Below are positions 1 through 10,098 of a stretch of DNA of 43,306 nucleotides, piece by piece. Position numbers and translations under genes: made by a program. Under the pieces are notes generated by a model. The model did no database searches, was not told the origin of the DNA, and saw only the letters and a list, made by a program, of their open reading frames with translations. Source of the DNA: Bacillota bacterium (lineage in GTDB: Bacteria > Bacillota > Limnochordia > Darwinibacteriales > DTU012); the NCBI GenBank assembly GCA_012521185.1, contig JAAYMV010000077.1:1-43306 (forward strand), in the 5' to 3' direction. The stretch's first letter is position 1. The number at the start of each line of letters is the position of its first letter.

Positions 1-126
1 AATAATTTTGCTAAGTAGTCCCGGACGCATTCCCCGACCTAAAAGCAAACTTTTAACAGCTAAGTATTTCGGCTTCCACCAAATTAGCCAGGTCTCTCTG
101 CGGGTTATTGCTGGTTTTACACTCAA
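1..126 (-). CDS. Sugar ABC transporter permease, MalG-like (N-terminal 42 residues only)
   Basis: An open frame starts with TTG at 126 and runs off the window edge. A strong ribosome binding site (AAGGAGGGAG) lies just upstream and overlaps the stop codon of the preceding permease gene, so the two are probably translationally coupled. The visible part is a basic, tryptophan-rich N-terminus (TWLIWWKPKYLAVKSLLLGR), as expected before the first membrane helix of an inner-membrane permease. By position, after a MalF-type permease gene, it should be the MalG-type partner of the second importer. No EAA loop or helix is visible, so the family call rests on context. Confidence 0.6.
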   Translation of the reverse strand, partial: MSVKPAITRRETWLIWWKPKYLAVKSLLLGRGMRPGLLSKII

Positions 127-138
127 CTTGCTCCCTCC

Positions 139-1002
139 TTAAAACCTTTTCGTCCGACGCATTCCAAATGTATAGACTAAAACTAAGGAAACTAGAATCA
201 GTAAGAAATAAATCCAACCCAAGGCACTAGCATAACCCATTCCAGTTCGCACATTAAACATGTGGGACCGGATAGAGCCTAACATTGGGTTAAAAGGTGA
301 TACTGATAAGTCAACTATTGTATAAACGGTAATTAACACAATAAAGGGTGTTAAAGCCGGAAGAGTAATCTTCCAAAACACTTCCCAACGTCCTGCACCA
401 TCAATCGCCGCAGCCTCATATACATTGCTGCTAATTGTTTTTAAAGCGGCAAGGATCAGTAGAATCTGTACTCCTGAACTCCACAATACTAAGGTAAAGC
501 GATTTAACACCGTACTAATAGGCTGATACAATTGTTCCGGCAAAGCATTAAGCATCAGACCGAAAATATTAAATCTTTGCAAAAAGTTGCCGCCTCCTGC
601 ACCTTGATTAAACAAAGAATTAATCACTTCACTGGTGGAAAAGATCACTGGCAAGAAAAAGATAGCGCGAAAAAGTCCTCTGCCCCAAACATCTTGGTTA
701 ATTAACAGTCCGACTAATAATGAGAATATCACAATAATCGGCACTGTAATCAAGGATTCTTGAATAAAGCTAGTCAACTGAACTGGAAACACATTATCAC
801 TTAAAAAGGCGTAGACATAATTATCCCAACCAACAAAGGTAAAATTAATCTTAGTTGCCGTAACCTGAACTTCAGTAAAACTCATATACAAGGAAAAACC
901 TAAAGGATAAGCCATAAACACAATAAACCCAATTAACCATGGTGTAATAAAAGCAAATCCCTCTAACGAACGTCGGGTGGCTAGTGACAGTTTAAGTTTC
1001 AT
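139..1002 (-). CDS. Sugar ABC transporter permease, MalF/UgpA-like (second importer)
   Basis: This 287-residue integral membrane protein belongs to the CUT1 carbohydrate ABC permease family (binding-protein-dependent inner membrane component). It has a basic N-terminus, a first helix near residues 17-36 (FAFITPWLIGFIVF), several further helices, and the cytoplasmic EAA loop (YEAAAIDGAGRWEVFWKITLP) that contacts the ATPase. The ATG overlaps the stop codon of the DUF5696 gene by four bases (ATGA), and a MalG-type gene follows. It would form a heterodimer with that partner. The substrate is not readable from the sequence; a plant-derived oligosaccharide is inferred from the neighbouring glycoside hydrolase genes. 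Confidence 0.92.
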   Translation of the reverse strand: MKLKLSLATRRSLEGFAFITPWLIGFIVFMAYPLGFSLYMSFTEVQVTATKINFTFVGWDNYVYAFLSDNVFPVQLTSFIQESLITVPIIVIFSLLVGLLINQDVWGRGLFRAIFFLPVIFSTSEVINSLFNQGAGGGNFLQRFNIFGLMLNALPEQLYQPISTVLNRFTLVLWSSGVQILLILAALKTISSNVYEAAAIDGAGRWEVFWKITLPALTPFIVLITVYTIVDLSVSPFNPMLGSIRSHMFNVRTGMGYASALGWIYFLLILVSLVLVYTFGMRRTKRF

Positions 1003-3188
1003 TGATCACCCTCCTTGTTAAAAACAGCAAATGTTCCGCCGGCAACTTCTACACCTCGATAAATATAAGGACGAGCTGAATAGTTGACTACAAACTGAAT
1101 TCCATTTTCATACTCTGTCAAATATACGTCTTCCCTAAGTTTTAAGTGATTAACGATAAATTGATCATGGACTGCCAGCATACTGGCACTAGCTTGCTGA
1201 TAATACTGAACAATGTCCGTTAACCAATCTAAGTAATAAGTACTATATAAACTGCTCGACAAGGTATATCGTAATTTCCAGGACGGCTCAGCAGTTAACA
1301 TAAAGCTAGGTAAAACACCATATTCAATGGAACGCAGGATCTCCCATTTAGGGTTAGTACTTAAATTGATCGGATCCATATAATTGGTGATTAAACCATG
1401 AGTAGCAATTTGATAAAAAGGAATCGATTCATCAATATAAGTATCCTTGGTAGCCCGCACTGGTACACCAGTAATATAATCCACTAAGCCAATTAGATAA
1501 GCATTTCCGGTAGTCGCACCTACATAAGCAAAATTTTCTTTGGTATATTTTAGTAAATCCTGATAAATCTGACGTGCATCTCGGCGCTGGATTTTCCGGC
1601 TAGCATTAGGATTATGGTCACTTTTCAAATTTTCACCAATAGATTGATGAGTGATCCCTTGAACTTTTAAAGCTGCTAACTGTGGTAAATCCCGCTTGGC
1701 GAATTCTAAACTAATCGGCGGACTAATTAGATACGTCACTAAGTCTGAACCGCCAATTCCATATCTTCGAGTAGTTACTTTAATCAAATCATTAAAGGCA
1801 GTTCTACTTGCCTGGGTGCTAGCCTGAAATCCGTTTCTAGTTCCTCGTGCCACCGTATAATCATCAGTTAAAAGCAAGGGGATTTCTAAATCTAATAAGT
1901 ACTCAGCTAATTCTAGCAGCCCCTGATTACCACCTAAGGCTTTTTCCGCTGGCAATCTTCTAGGTAAATTACCAAAAGCACCTAGGCGATTCCAACCAGT
2001 ATAGCTAAGAACGAAATTCTCTATTCCTTGTTCTAAGAGCAAATCCACAATTATTTTAGCCTGGTCAAAGCTGGTCATTTGTTGCATTACCGGACCTAAA
2101 ATGTTAGTTTCATAGTCAGCGCCAAATAATTGGATCATCATCGGTGCTGGCCATTCAGACAAATCTAATCGCTTTGCATTTTGATATTTGATCAAGTATT
2201 CCCGGTATACTTTGGCCATACCAACATAATTGGCCTGCTCATTACCTAAGAAATAAAACCGAACTGAGCGATCACCTGGGATCGGATTTTCATCAAAAAT
2301 GCGAATACCACTACCTTGGCGCGAAGTACGCATAATAATCGATTGGCTGTACCAAAATTCTCCTGCCACCCAGTTAAAATCAGTGATGATTCCCCCTGGC
2401 GTAGCTAAGACCTTAGCCGCTTCTTGTCCTTGCTCCATGACAGCTAGAAAGGCTTGATCCAAATACTTCAAACCATAAACTGGCATAATCACCGGTTCTC
2501 GATAAAAATCATAGGTGGGCTCGGCAGCTGCCGGATCTAAACCATAAACCCACTGATTAAAACCGGTTTGTGATAGAGAAACTAACTCTTTAAACCGCAT
2601 TAATCCCCCAGAGCCATCAGGTACTAACAAATAGCCATCGTAATCAACAGCACTAGGTTGGGCTCCAAAAAAGGGCAGCACCCGAATGGAAAGTAATTGT
2701 AACTCTGCTTCGCCTGCCGCTTGGACATGCTCCCAAGGCACAGTAACTAATAAACTATCACCATCTAACTGATATTGAATAAGAAATCCTATTTCTAAAC
2801 TTGGAAAATAATAACTCATGGCAAAACCATTATTGATAAACTTAAATTCCATTTCCGGATCGCCAAAATAGGCATTAGCTCCCCGTACATTACGCCGTTT
2901 ATCAAAGTAATCAATATAAACTGGAGACTGTAAATTTCCTTGCCAGAGATCAGACAACATCATAAAACCTTGAATTTGCTTAACGTCAGGATTAGAATAC
3001 CAAATCTTATCATGAATTAAATCATGAACAATCAACTGACCATCTGTCGGTCTAGCATAGAGCGCTAATGTGGAATTATTAGCTGTTAAAACAAAGTCCT
3101 CAGGAATTGCTGCTTGGCTAAGTAATGACCAACTGAACAAAGCTATTAAGACTGTGATTAAGCAAATCGTTAGCTTTTTAGAAGACAC
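999..3188 (-). CDS. Exported DUF5696-type protein, probable glycan-active or glycan-binding
   Basis: This 729-residue protein has a signal peptide (residues 1-26, cleavage near SQA) and no lipobox, so it is probably periplasmic or secreted. The N-terminal half is beta-rich and contains LLVPDGSGGLMRF (about 187-199), which I associate with the DUF5696 family. From about residue 350 it becomes alpha/beta and resembles a TIM barrel (FVLSYTGWN near 392-400, GGNQGLLELAEYLLDLEIP near 419-437), reminiscent of glycoside hydrolase clans. No catalytic pair can be assigned with confidence. The GTG start at 3188 follows AGGTGAT and lies inside the end of the upstream gene (11-base overlap), which indicates coupling. 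A role in processing or presenting the sugar taken up by the flanking transporters is inference. Confidence 0.75.
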   Translation of the reverse strand: MSSKKLTICLITVLIALFSWSLLSQAAIPEDFVLTANNSTLALYARPTDGQLIVHDLIHDKIWYSNPDVKQIQGFMMLSDLWQGNLQSPVYIDYFDKRRNVRGANAYFGDPEMEFKFINNGFAMSYYFPSLEIGFLIQYQLDGDSLLVTVPWEHVQAAGEAELQLLSIRVLPFFGAQPSAVDYDGYLLVPDGSGGLMRFKELVSLSQTGFNQWVYGLDPAAAEPTYDFYREPVIMPVYGLKYLDQAFLAVMEQGQEAAKVLATPGGIITDFNWVAGEFWYSQSIIMRTSRQGSGIRIFDENPIPGDRSVRFYFLGNEQANYVGMAKVYREYLIKYQNAKRLDLSEWPAPMMIQLFGADYETNILGPVMQQMTSFDQAKIIVDLLLEQGIENFVLSYTGWNRLGAFGNLPRRLPAEKALGGNQGLLELAEYLLDLEIPLLLTDDYTVARGTRNGFQASTQASRTAFNDLIKVTTRRYGIGGSDLVTYLISPPISLEFAKRDLPQLAALKVQGITHQSIGENLKSDHNPNASRKIQRRDARQIYQDLLKYTKENFAYVGATTGNAYLIGLVDYITGVPVRATKDTYIDESIPFYQIATHGLITNYMDPINLSTNPKWEILRSIEYGVLPSFMLTAEPSWKLRYTLSSSLYSTYYLDWLTDIVQYYQQASASMLAVHDQFIVNHLKLREDVYLTEYENGIQFVVNYSARPYIYRGVEVAGGTFAVFNKEGDQ

Positions 3189-5283
3189 GATAGATCACCT
3201 CTTTGTATAAGGCTGTCGCAAATTCAGTTACATTAAAGGTCAAACCAATTACCAAGCCTCCGAGGGCACTAATAACTACCATCATTAAAACACTTAAAAT
3301 ACAAGTTGGAATTGCTTCCCAAATTTCATAATTATGGATCGTAAAGACCATAATGAAAAATAGCAAACCACACCATAAGATCGATACATTTTGGAAAAAG
3401 GTATATACGGTAGCTTCATAACCAGTCAGTAGATTGGAAATTATCGTTAAAGGAATCATGATTATGATATAAGGAACCATGGCATAGGCGCTACCAATAA
3501 ACACATCACGAAAACGCCCTTCTCCAGCTTTTAACGAACTAATTAAATAATGAGCCACTACCCAAATTAACCAGGGCAGGACAAAAGTCAGTGCTTGTTC
3601 AACTAAATTAATCCGATTTCGATCAACACTCATAAAAATCAAGCTGGTATAATACAAAGTGAAAATTTTAGTGGCAAAGGCTAAAAAAATAATTATCCAG
3701 GCTGCCAGAATCGAACCTTTTTTACCCCATCTAATATCATAGAAGCCATCTACTGGCTTAGTAATTACTTTAAAAGAATACATCAAATCCCCTAACAAAC
3801 GATTTACTTGGTACCAGTCGCGTTTGTACTTAGGGCGCTTGCCTAACCATAATCTCTGAACTAAGAAATGTAACACCCAAATAATGACCACCACAATAAT
3901 AACATTACTTAAATTTTCTAGGAGCCAGGCCCGTCTCACCCACCAAAAAGCATCAGAGTAACCGGCTGCATCTTGGGCTAACTCAAAATATTTAATAGCT
4001 TCATGATAATCTTCATTTTGATAAGCTGCCATCCCCAAGCCTCGCTGTGCTAAATCATAATTCGCATTCCGCCGGAGTACTTCAGACCAATATACTGCGC
4101 TTTCTGAATATCGGCCATCCTCAAATAAATGTACTGCTTGATGCACTAATGTCGCAAACTCTGTCGGCTGAAAAACATGAACGTTATTACTTCTTAAATC
4201 TGAAACTAATAATAAACCATCATAACGAATCGCAATCCCAGCCGCTTGATTAATTACACCTAAACGTTCGATCTGGGTTAAACCCCGGCCGCCAAAGACA
4301 AACAATAAGTCTCCATTAGGTGTATATTGAAAAATCTGCCCTGTGTTAGCATCAACAGTAGTTATTAAACCTTGTGAATCTACAGCGATACCTGTAAACA
4401 TAGAGGTACCTGCCCGAAAAAAGGGATCACCATAATCTTTTTCCGGTAAAGTATTAATGCCCCCTAAATTAAAACGCTTTATTTGAGCATGATTAGTTGA
4501 GATAGTAGCAGTATAGACTAAACCTTTATCATCAATCACTACACTGCCAGGAGAACCAGGTAAACGCCGGGCTTCTCGACTTAATTGTTCTTCTGTAAAA
4601 AACCATTGCTTAAGTAACCATAACAAATCAAAGCCGGCTTTATTTCCACCTAAAAAGCCCATAAACTGCCCTAAAGGTGATATTTGTACTAAACCGCGAT
4701 AGCCTCCCTCAGTTGCCACATATAAAGTTCCCCGCCGATCCACTGCCACAGAAATAGGAGCAAAGCGATACTGACTGCCAAAAACTTGCGAACCTGGGCG
4801 ACCATAGTCTTTCACAAACTCACCGTCTTCCGAAAAGACCGCCACTCGGCTATTACCGGTATCAGCCACATAAATCAAACCATCTTGATCAACAAACACT
4901 CCACGGGGTCGGGACAATCTTCCCTTTCCAGAAGAATCGCCAATCGTTCTAACAAAGTTAAAATCCTGGTCATACTGGACAATTCTATTATTACCAGTAT
5001 CAGCAATATATAGATGATCCTGACTATCAACAGCCAATCCTTGAGGTTGGCTTAATGGAACAATGGAAAAGCCAGTTAATGACCAAGGATCCTCTTGCAT
5101 AATGTCATAACCGTCTATTAACCTAATTGGCTCATATGGCGCAGGTGCCACAACCCTTTGACCCCAAGCATCAAAACTAAAGCTGGGATAGGGGACAGAA
5201 GCCAAGGAGGGAACTCCTATCCCCAAGTACCAGACTAATCCTATAATTGCGACAATAATTAGTCGCCGTAACTGTCTACCCAC
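3178..5283 (-). CDS. Membrane protein with NHL-repeat propeller, TPR and C-terminal YIP1 domain
   Basis: After a signal or anchor helix (about residues 10-32 of the longer reading) come NHL-type repeats (QGLAVDSQDHLYIADTGNNR near 84-103, then RGVFVDQDGLIYVADTGNSR) forming a probable beta-propeller to about residue 375. A TPR-like helical pair follows (about 385-445), then a membrane helix (463-482), then a YIP1-family domain of about five helices (495-690). The propeller and TPR would face outward. A GTG at 5292 is possible, but GTG at 5283 is preferred because GAGGTG sits six bases before it. The gene lies inside the importer operon, so a role as sensor, scaffold or energy-coupling partner is plausible but unproven. 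I know of no defined function for this domain combination. Confidence 0.82.
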   Translation of the reverse strand: MGRQLRRLIIVAIIGLVWYLGIGVPSLASVPYPSFSFDAWGQRVVAPAPYEPIRLIDGYDIMQEDPWSLTGFSIVPLSQPQGLAVDSQDHLYIADTGNNRIVQYDQDFNFVRTIGDSSGKGRLSRPRGVFVDQDGLIYVADTGNSRVAVFSEDGEFVKDYGRPGSQVFGSQYRFAPISVAVDRRGTLYVATEGGYRGLVQISPLGQFMGFLGGNKAGFDLLWLLKQWFFTEEQLSREARRLPGSPGSVVIDDKGLVYTATISTNHAQIKRFNLGGINTLPEKDYGDPFFRAGTSMFTGIAVDSQGLITTVDANTGQIFQYTPNGDLLFVFGGRGLTQIERLGVINQAAGIAIRYDGLLLVSDLRSNNVHVFQPTEFATLVHQAVHLFEDGRYSESAVYWSEVLRRNANYDLAQRGLGMAAYQNEDYHEAIKYFELAQDAAGYSDAFWWVRRAWLLENLSNVIIVVVIIWVLHFLVQRLWLGKRPKYKRDWYQVNRLLGDLMYSFKVITKPVDGFYDIRWGKKGSILAAWIIIFLAFATKIFTLYYTSLIFMSVDRNRINLVEQALTFVLPWLIWVVAHYLISSLKAGEGRFRDVFIGSAYAMVPYIIIMIPLTIISNLLTGYEATVYTFFQNVSILWCGLLFFIMVFTIHNYEIWEAIPTCILSVLMMVVISALGGLVIGLTFNVTEFATALYKEVIYRVF

Positions 5284-5293
5284 GTTCTTCACC

Positions 5294-6142
5294 TCATTTA
5301 AGGCCAGAATACGCCATTGTTTGAATTACACGGCTCTGCATGATTAAGAAAAAGATTAAATTGGGTAAGAAAAGCAATAATCCTGCTGCGGCAGCTGCAC
5401 CCTGCCCAGCTACATTATTGGCTAAACCTGAGGTTAAGGTGCCAAGAAAAAAAGGTAACGTACGCATAGCTTCATTTTCGATATAGTAAATTGACGGCTC
5501 TAAGGTATTCCAAGTGGCCTGAAAAGTTAACAAAGCAATAGTACTAACTGCCGGACGACAAATTGGCAGAATAATATTAAACAAAATATGCCATTCAGAT
5601 GCGCCGTCAATTCGTGCTGAAGCTAATAAATCATCCGGCACTTGATCAACGAATTGTTTAAATAAGAAGACACTAACTGGAGCTGCTACAAATGGTAAAA
5701 TATGAGCTAAATAAGTATCAATTATGCCAAGGCGTTGAATAATAATATAGCGGGGAATTAGTACTGCTTGGGGAGCAAACATTAAAGCCATGATTGTCAC
5801 ATCAAGGATTGTATTTTTACCAATAAAATTATGTTTAGAAAGAGCATAGGCAACCATTGTACTAACGATCACCACTACAACAACAGTAATTGAACTAGTG
5901 AGTATGCTATTAAAGATGTAACGAACCACTGGCACTACAGCCACGTCAACCGAAACTAACAGCTGAGTAAAATTTTGCAACGTTGGATTCATTACATAAA
6001 ACCTAGGCGGATATAAAAATAGCTCACTTAAGGGCTTGAACGCCTGCATAAAGATGAACACGATCGGCAGCAGCATAAAGATTGCTAACAAGCCTAAGAT
6101 AATGGTTAAAACAATTTGGGTTTTGTCCATTTGCAATTTCAT
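5294..6142 (-). CDS. Sugar ABC transporter permease, MalG-like (first importer)
   Basis: This 282-residue CUT1 permease has about six hydrophobic helices. The first is near residues 10-33, followed by the periplasmic segment PLSELFLYPPRFYVMNPTLQ typical of MalG-type subunits. The EAA-type loop (LLASARIDGASEWHILFNIILP) is intact and would dock on the ATPase. Its ATG overlaps the stop of the MalF-type gene by one base (TAATG), so the pair is translated together. No ATP-binding subunit gene occurs anywhere in the window. A shared MsmK/MalK-type ATPase encoded elsewhere is therefore expected, as is common for CUT1 systems in Firmicutes. Confidence 0.93.
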   Translation of the reverse strand: MKLQMDKTQIVLTIILGLLAIFMLLPIVFIFMQAFKPLSELFLYPPRFYVMNPTLQNFTQLLVSVDVAVVPVVRYIFNSILTSSITVVVVVIVSTMVAYALSKHNFIGKNTILDVTIMALMFAPQAVLIPRYIIIQRLGIIDTYLAHILPFVAAPVSVFLFKQFVDQVPDDLLASARIDGASEWHILFNIILPICRPAVSTIALLTFQATWNTLEPSIYYIENEAMRTLPFFLGTLTSGLANNVAGQGAAAAAGLLLFLPNLIFFLIMQSRVIQTMAYSGLK

Positions 6143-7119
6143 TATTCATCCCCCCGTGAGCCAAATAACGCCCAAGCTAACTTGCTTGAAAGATAGACAA
6201 TGATTAACAGCACAACGGAAATAGCTGCCGCATACCCCATTTCATAACGTTGAAAAGCAAAGTCATCAATATGATTAAGTACTAACTGTCCTGCATACTG
6301 AGGCGTAGGATTCTGTCCTGACAAGGTCACCCCAATAGAACCAGCCTGTAATGTATTAACAATTGCCATCACCGCTCCGAACAGCATTTGCGGTTTTACT
6401 GATGGAATTGTAATATAAATAATCTCTTGAAAACGATTGCGGATGCCATCTATTTTAGCCGCTTCATATAATTGAGAGTCCACATTCAAGACACCAGCCA
6501 TCATCGCTAAGAAACCGACACCCATACTGCTCCATAAAGTAACGACAATCATGACTGGCATTAACCACTCCACACTATGCACCCAGTTAATCGGTTCATC
6601 AATTACCCCTAAACCCAATAAAAAGCTGTTCAAATAACCAACTCGGTCACCACTAAAAACAACTAGCCAAATAGCTGACATTGCCACCGCGGCAGCCATT
6701 GACGGAGTGTACCAAGCTAAGCTCAAGAATGTTCGGATCTTTCCAGGTAATTGAGCTAATAACCAGGCCAATAAAAAGGATAATAAATATCCACCAGGTC
6801 CGACAATAACGGCAAACGTAAAGGTATTCGGCAAAACATGGGTCATAAACACGTCATCTTCTGTAAATAGATAAACATAGTTCAATAAACCCACATAACG
6901 AGGAGGTTCGATCATGTTATAAAAGGTAAAGGAGAGACCAATAGCTCCTAGTACAGGTAAGAGAATGAAAATCACAAAGCAAATTACAAAAGGAGCAACC
7001 ATTAAATACGAAGTTCGAGCTAACCAAATACGTCGACCTAAACTTTTTAGCTTAAGCCATAGTTTACTCCTAAAGCTATATGGCATTTCAATTACGCGCT
7101 CATAACTAGGAGTCTTCAT
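6142..7119 (-). CDS. Sugar ABC transporter permease, MalF-like (first importer)
   Basis: This 325-residue permease carries a basic cytoplasmic N-terminal extension of about 35 residues before its first helix ([20 protein letters not shown], about 38-57). Further helices and an EAA loop ([22 protein letters not shown]) place it in the CUT1 family. The ATG at 7119 lies within the 3' end of the solute-binding protein gene (14-base overlap) and has AGGAGGT upstream. It pairs with the MalG-type protein that follows. The preceding gene makes a 973-residue solute-binding protein, so the three probably form one importer, although the separate 456-residue binding protein at the operon start could also serve it. 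Confidence 0.93.
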   Translation of the reverse strand: MKTPSYERVIEMPYSFRSKLWLKLKSLGRRIWLARTSYLMVAPFVICFVIFILLPVLGAIGLSFTFYNMIEPPRYVGLLNYVYLFTEDDVFMTHVLPNTFTFAVIVGPGGYLLSFLLAWLLAQLPGKIRTFLSLAWYTPSMAAAVAMSAIWLVVFSGDRVGYLNSFLLGLGVIDEPINWVHSVEWLMPVMIVVTLWSSMGVGFLAMMAGVLNVDSQLYEAAKIDGIRNRFQEIIYITIPSVKPQMLFGAVMAIVNTLQAGSIGVTLSGQNPTPQYAGQLVLNHIDDFAFQRYEMGYAAAISVVLLIIVYLSSKLAWALFGSRGDE

Positions 7120-10027
7120 TAGTCAGGACCTCCTTCTCCCAATCCCAAGGCTGATTTACTACTGGGATTCTAAAATCTACTAAGGGTTCCTCTTTTTCAT
7201 TGATCAAGCCAAACTCTAGCTGTTTCCGGATTAACTCTCGTCTAGTATTCCGATCTGCTTCATGTAAAGCTAGCCTTGGGTTTTGTGTACCCGTTGCTGT
7301 TCCGATTACTACCCGGTTCCAAGCAAAAGACAATTCACGCTCTAAAATATAACCACCAGGCACTTGTGGAATATCTTTTAGCCAACGCCATTGCTCTTTA
7401 ATAGCTTCTAACTCCTCTAAAGTCCAGGGAATTTGTGAAATAGCTGCTAAATTGGCTGTATTCCACCGATAAGCTACGCTAAACATCGCTTCAATTTCAT
7501 TACCAAACCGAGCCTGAGTTTCAGCAGAAGTCCACCATTTCATCCATTCCCATGCTTGCTCTTGTTTTTTACTTTGATTAAACATGATCATCGACTGCAT
7601 GGCACCTGGAGCCCAACGTACAACTTCGCCATTTGGTCCTAGCTCTCCAGGCATTGGCACAATACCCCACAAGCCTTCTAGTTCAGGCGCAGCAGCTTTT
7701 AATTGCACATAGGTGTTGTAATCAGAAACACCAATAGGAATATCACCAGAGCGGAAATTTTGGAAAAACCAAGCTACAAAGTTATCCAGACTATAAACAG
7801 TATAAAGATCTGTCAGACGTCGAAAGCCAGCTAATGCTTCAGCGGTTTGCAAACCAGACCGTAAACCATCGTCAGAAAACAATTCTGCTCCCGCTTGATA
7901 AAAGAAGGGCGCCATAACGAACAGAGCTTTGATTCCTGTACCAGCTGATACTGGCACATAGAAATTCATGCCCATTTGCTGCAATAAAGGCAATAATTCA
8001 ATTACATCATCCCAGGTATCTGGTAATGGAACATCCAATTGTTGAAAGATATCTTTGCGATAAAACAACACCCAAAAGTTTTGCGTTTCAGGTAAAGCAT
8101 AAATACCGTTTAAGTAATGATAAGATAAAAAGGCACCTGGATGAAAACGACCAGCTACTTCTGGAAAATCAGGAAACTGTGATAAATCTACTAGGGCACC
8201 ACGGCTAGCTAAATTCACTGGTGTTGTAAACCAGACACTTGTAGCAATATCTGGTGGTGTACCATTAGAATTAGCTAAGATTAATTGATCCTCACGCGGC
8301 ATTAAACTAAAGGCTACCTTAATACCAGTTTTAGGTGTAAATTCTTGATCGGTTAATTGCTGCATTACAGAAACAAAGTCTCTACCCCGTCCGACCCAAA
8401 TTTCTAAAGTATCTTCATCAGCTTTGCCTACCGCATTGTAATTGCGGAAGAAGGATTGAACAAAATTCTTAACAGTTACATATAAACGAGATAGCCAATT
8501 AGATTTACCAGCGGGCAAAGGATGCCCAACCGATGCAATAAAAATCTGGTCAATCTGCAATGGTTCATCTTGTAATGCTAAAATCGCATTTCCTAAAACT
8601 TCCGAAATTGAGCCAGAATCGATACTTAATTGCTTATATCTTAAGGGCAACTTTTCAGGAGCTTCTAACAGCTTATCTAATTGATCAGCACTAACTAATA
8701 GGTTGGCTGCTGCATCAGGTGCTTTGCCGCTAATTTCTCGCAGCCTTGTATACTCTTTCCGCAATAAGTCTGCAGCATTGGCAATTCGATCATATGCATC
8801 AGGTATTTGAGTTTCTAAATCCCAATCTCGGAAACGATCTTGATTATTTCCCGTTGCCATCGTAATAGCTAAAGATAAATCTCGTAAATCAGCAATTACA
8901 TCTAGAATCGTGTCAATCGTCGGTTGAACTGGTTCACTAACTGCTGTTAAGCGAATCCGATGAACTCCTTTACTTAAGAAAAATAACATAGGTCGCCCAT
9001 CATCTAATGAAAAATACTTTGATTGCCAATTATAATCATACTCAAAAGGATAAATCAGCAATTCTTCATATGGAACCTGACCATCAATGGACAACTGACG
9101 AAAAGTAGGCATATTATGTTTAAAATTCTGGCGATAACGCAATCCTATTTGGTAATAGCCAGATTCGGGTACCTCAAACTCCCATTCTGCCCATTCTGCC
9201 CCCCGATGCCAATAAAGAGTATTATAAATTGTAACACCGTCTTCCCGTGGCGAAACAATTGGATCACCGCTAGCATTAACCATTACCGAAGAATGAGATT
9301 TGACAATTGGATTTTCCGCTTCCAGTGCTATTAGCCAATCCCTTGATGAAGTTATCGGTTCTTCTGGCTCTTGGTATCTGGCATATGTTAAAGGTGGAAC
9401 TAAAGAAATCTTCCTTAAAACCACTGGGGAACGCATACCAATAAACCTAATCGTATTAAAACCTTGTTTAAAATACCACAATAATGGCTGCGCCGACTTG
9501 CCATTAGGATCGCTTAAACGAACCGTCTTCCATTCAAATATTTGCCTTTGAAAAGCTCTTACTTCATTACGAAAATCATCTCGTCCAAAGGGGTATACAC
9601 TATTTTGCCATTGCCGGTCTAAGACAATCCTTCGTGCTTCCCAAAATGGGTATTCTCCATTAACCTGCACACTTCGTTCAATGGCGAAAACTTGCTCACC
9701 ATAAGGTAAATACTCAATAGCAATGTTATACAAGCCAGGTTTTTCAACATAGACTTCATACTCAAGCCACCCACCATCATTTTGCCAAAGTAGCTCGTCT
9801 CCTGATACACTAATTAAATCAGCAGAAGAAACAGCACTGTATTCGATGGCAGAAAGAATGATTGGCTGTTGGGTTTGAGGCACTAAAATAGCACCTTGCT
9901 GACGTTTTTCGGCCAGATATTCACGATAATTTATCTCACCATAAGACTGAAAAATAGTGGAAGCCCAGGTAATTTGGGAAAAAAATAATACAATAAGTCC
10001 ACAAAGAGCTAACCAAGGCCTTTTCAT
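7106..10027 (-). CDS. Giant solute-binding protein: two CBM-like domains, helical linker, CUT1 binding domain
   Basis: This 973-residue exported protein starts with a signal peptide (1-22, cleavage near WAS) and has no lipobox. Residues about 30-215 and 230-365 are two beta-sandwich modules with the pattern of carbohydrate-binding modules ([40 protein letters not shown]). A mostly helical section (370-500) follows. Residues about 538-960 are a family 1 solute-binding domain ([11 protein letters not shown] at the start, then [55 protein letters not shown]). Ordinary CUT1 binding proteins have about 400-450 residues, so this is more than double. The modules may hold the protein on polymer or pre-bind long oligosaccharides. 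It is followed by, and overlaps, a permease pair. Confidence 0.88.
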   Translation of the reverse strand: MKRPWLALCGLIVLFFSQITWASTIFQSYGEINYREYLAEKRQQGAILVPQTQQPIILSAIEYSAVSSADLISVSGDELLWQNDGGWLEYEVYVEKPGLYNIAIEYLPYGEQVFAIERSVQVNGEYPFWEARRIVLDRQWQNSVYPFGRDDFRNEVRAFQRQIFEWKTVRLSDPNGKSAQPLLWYFKQGFNTIRFIGMRSPVVLRKISLVPPLTYARYQEPEEPITSSRDWLIALEAENPIVKSHSSVMVNASGDPIVSPREDGVTIYNTLYWHRGAEWAEWEFEVPESGYYQIGLRYRQNFKHNMPTFRQLSIDGQVPYEELLIYPFEYDYNWQSKYFSLDDGRPMLFFLSKGVHRIRLTAVSEPVQPTIDTILDVIADLRDLSLAITMATGNNQDRFRDWDLETQIPDAYDRIANAADLLRKEYTRLREISGKAPDAAANLLVSADQLDKLLEAPEKLPLRYKQLSIDSGSISEVLGNAILALQDEPLQIDQIFIASVGHPLPAGKSNWLSRLYVTVKNFVQSFFRNYNAVGKADEDTLEIWVGRGRDFVSVMQQLTDQEFTPKTGIKVAFSLMPREDQLILANSNGTPPDIATSVWFTTPVNLASRGALVDLSQFPDFPEVAGRFHPGAFLSYHYLNGIYALPETQNFWVLFYRKDIFQQLDVPLPDTWDDVIELLPLLQQMGMNFYVPVSAGTGIKALFVMAPFFYQAGAELFSDDGLRSGLQTAEALAGFRRLTDLYTVYSLDNFVAWFFQNFRSGDIPIGVSDYNTYVQLKAAAPELEGLWGIVPMPGELGPNGEVVRWAPGAMQSMIMFNQSKKQEQAWEWMKWWTSAETQARFGNEIEAMFSVAYRWNTANLAAISQIPWTLEELEAIKEQWRWLKDIPQVPGGYILERELSFAWNRVVIGTATGTQNPRLALHEADRNTRRELIRKQLEFGLINEKEEPLVDFRIPVVNQPWDWEKEVLTNEDS

Positions 10028-10056
10028 AATAGTTTCCTCCTAACAGGAATTAAAGC

Positions 10057-10092
10057 TAAGCGCCCATCAAAACAGGGTTTAACGGGCGCTTA
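10057..10092 (-). promoter_or_regulatory. Intercistronic hairpin after the solute-binding protein gene
   Basis: A perfect nine-base inverted repeat (TAAGCGCCC / GGGCGCTTA) with an 18-base loop lies between the 456-residue binding protein gene and the 973-residue gene. No T-run follows it on the minus strand. It is therefore better read as an mRNA-stabilising or attenuating hairpin than as a full terminator. Such hairpins often let the binding protein be made in excess over membrane components. Confidence 0.6.
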
Positions 10093-10098
10093 TATCTA

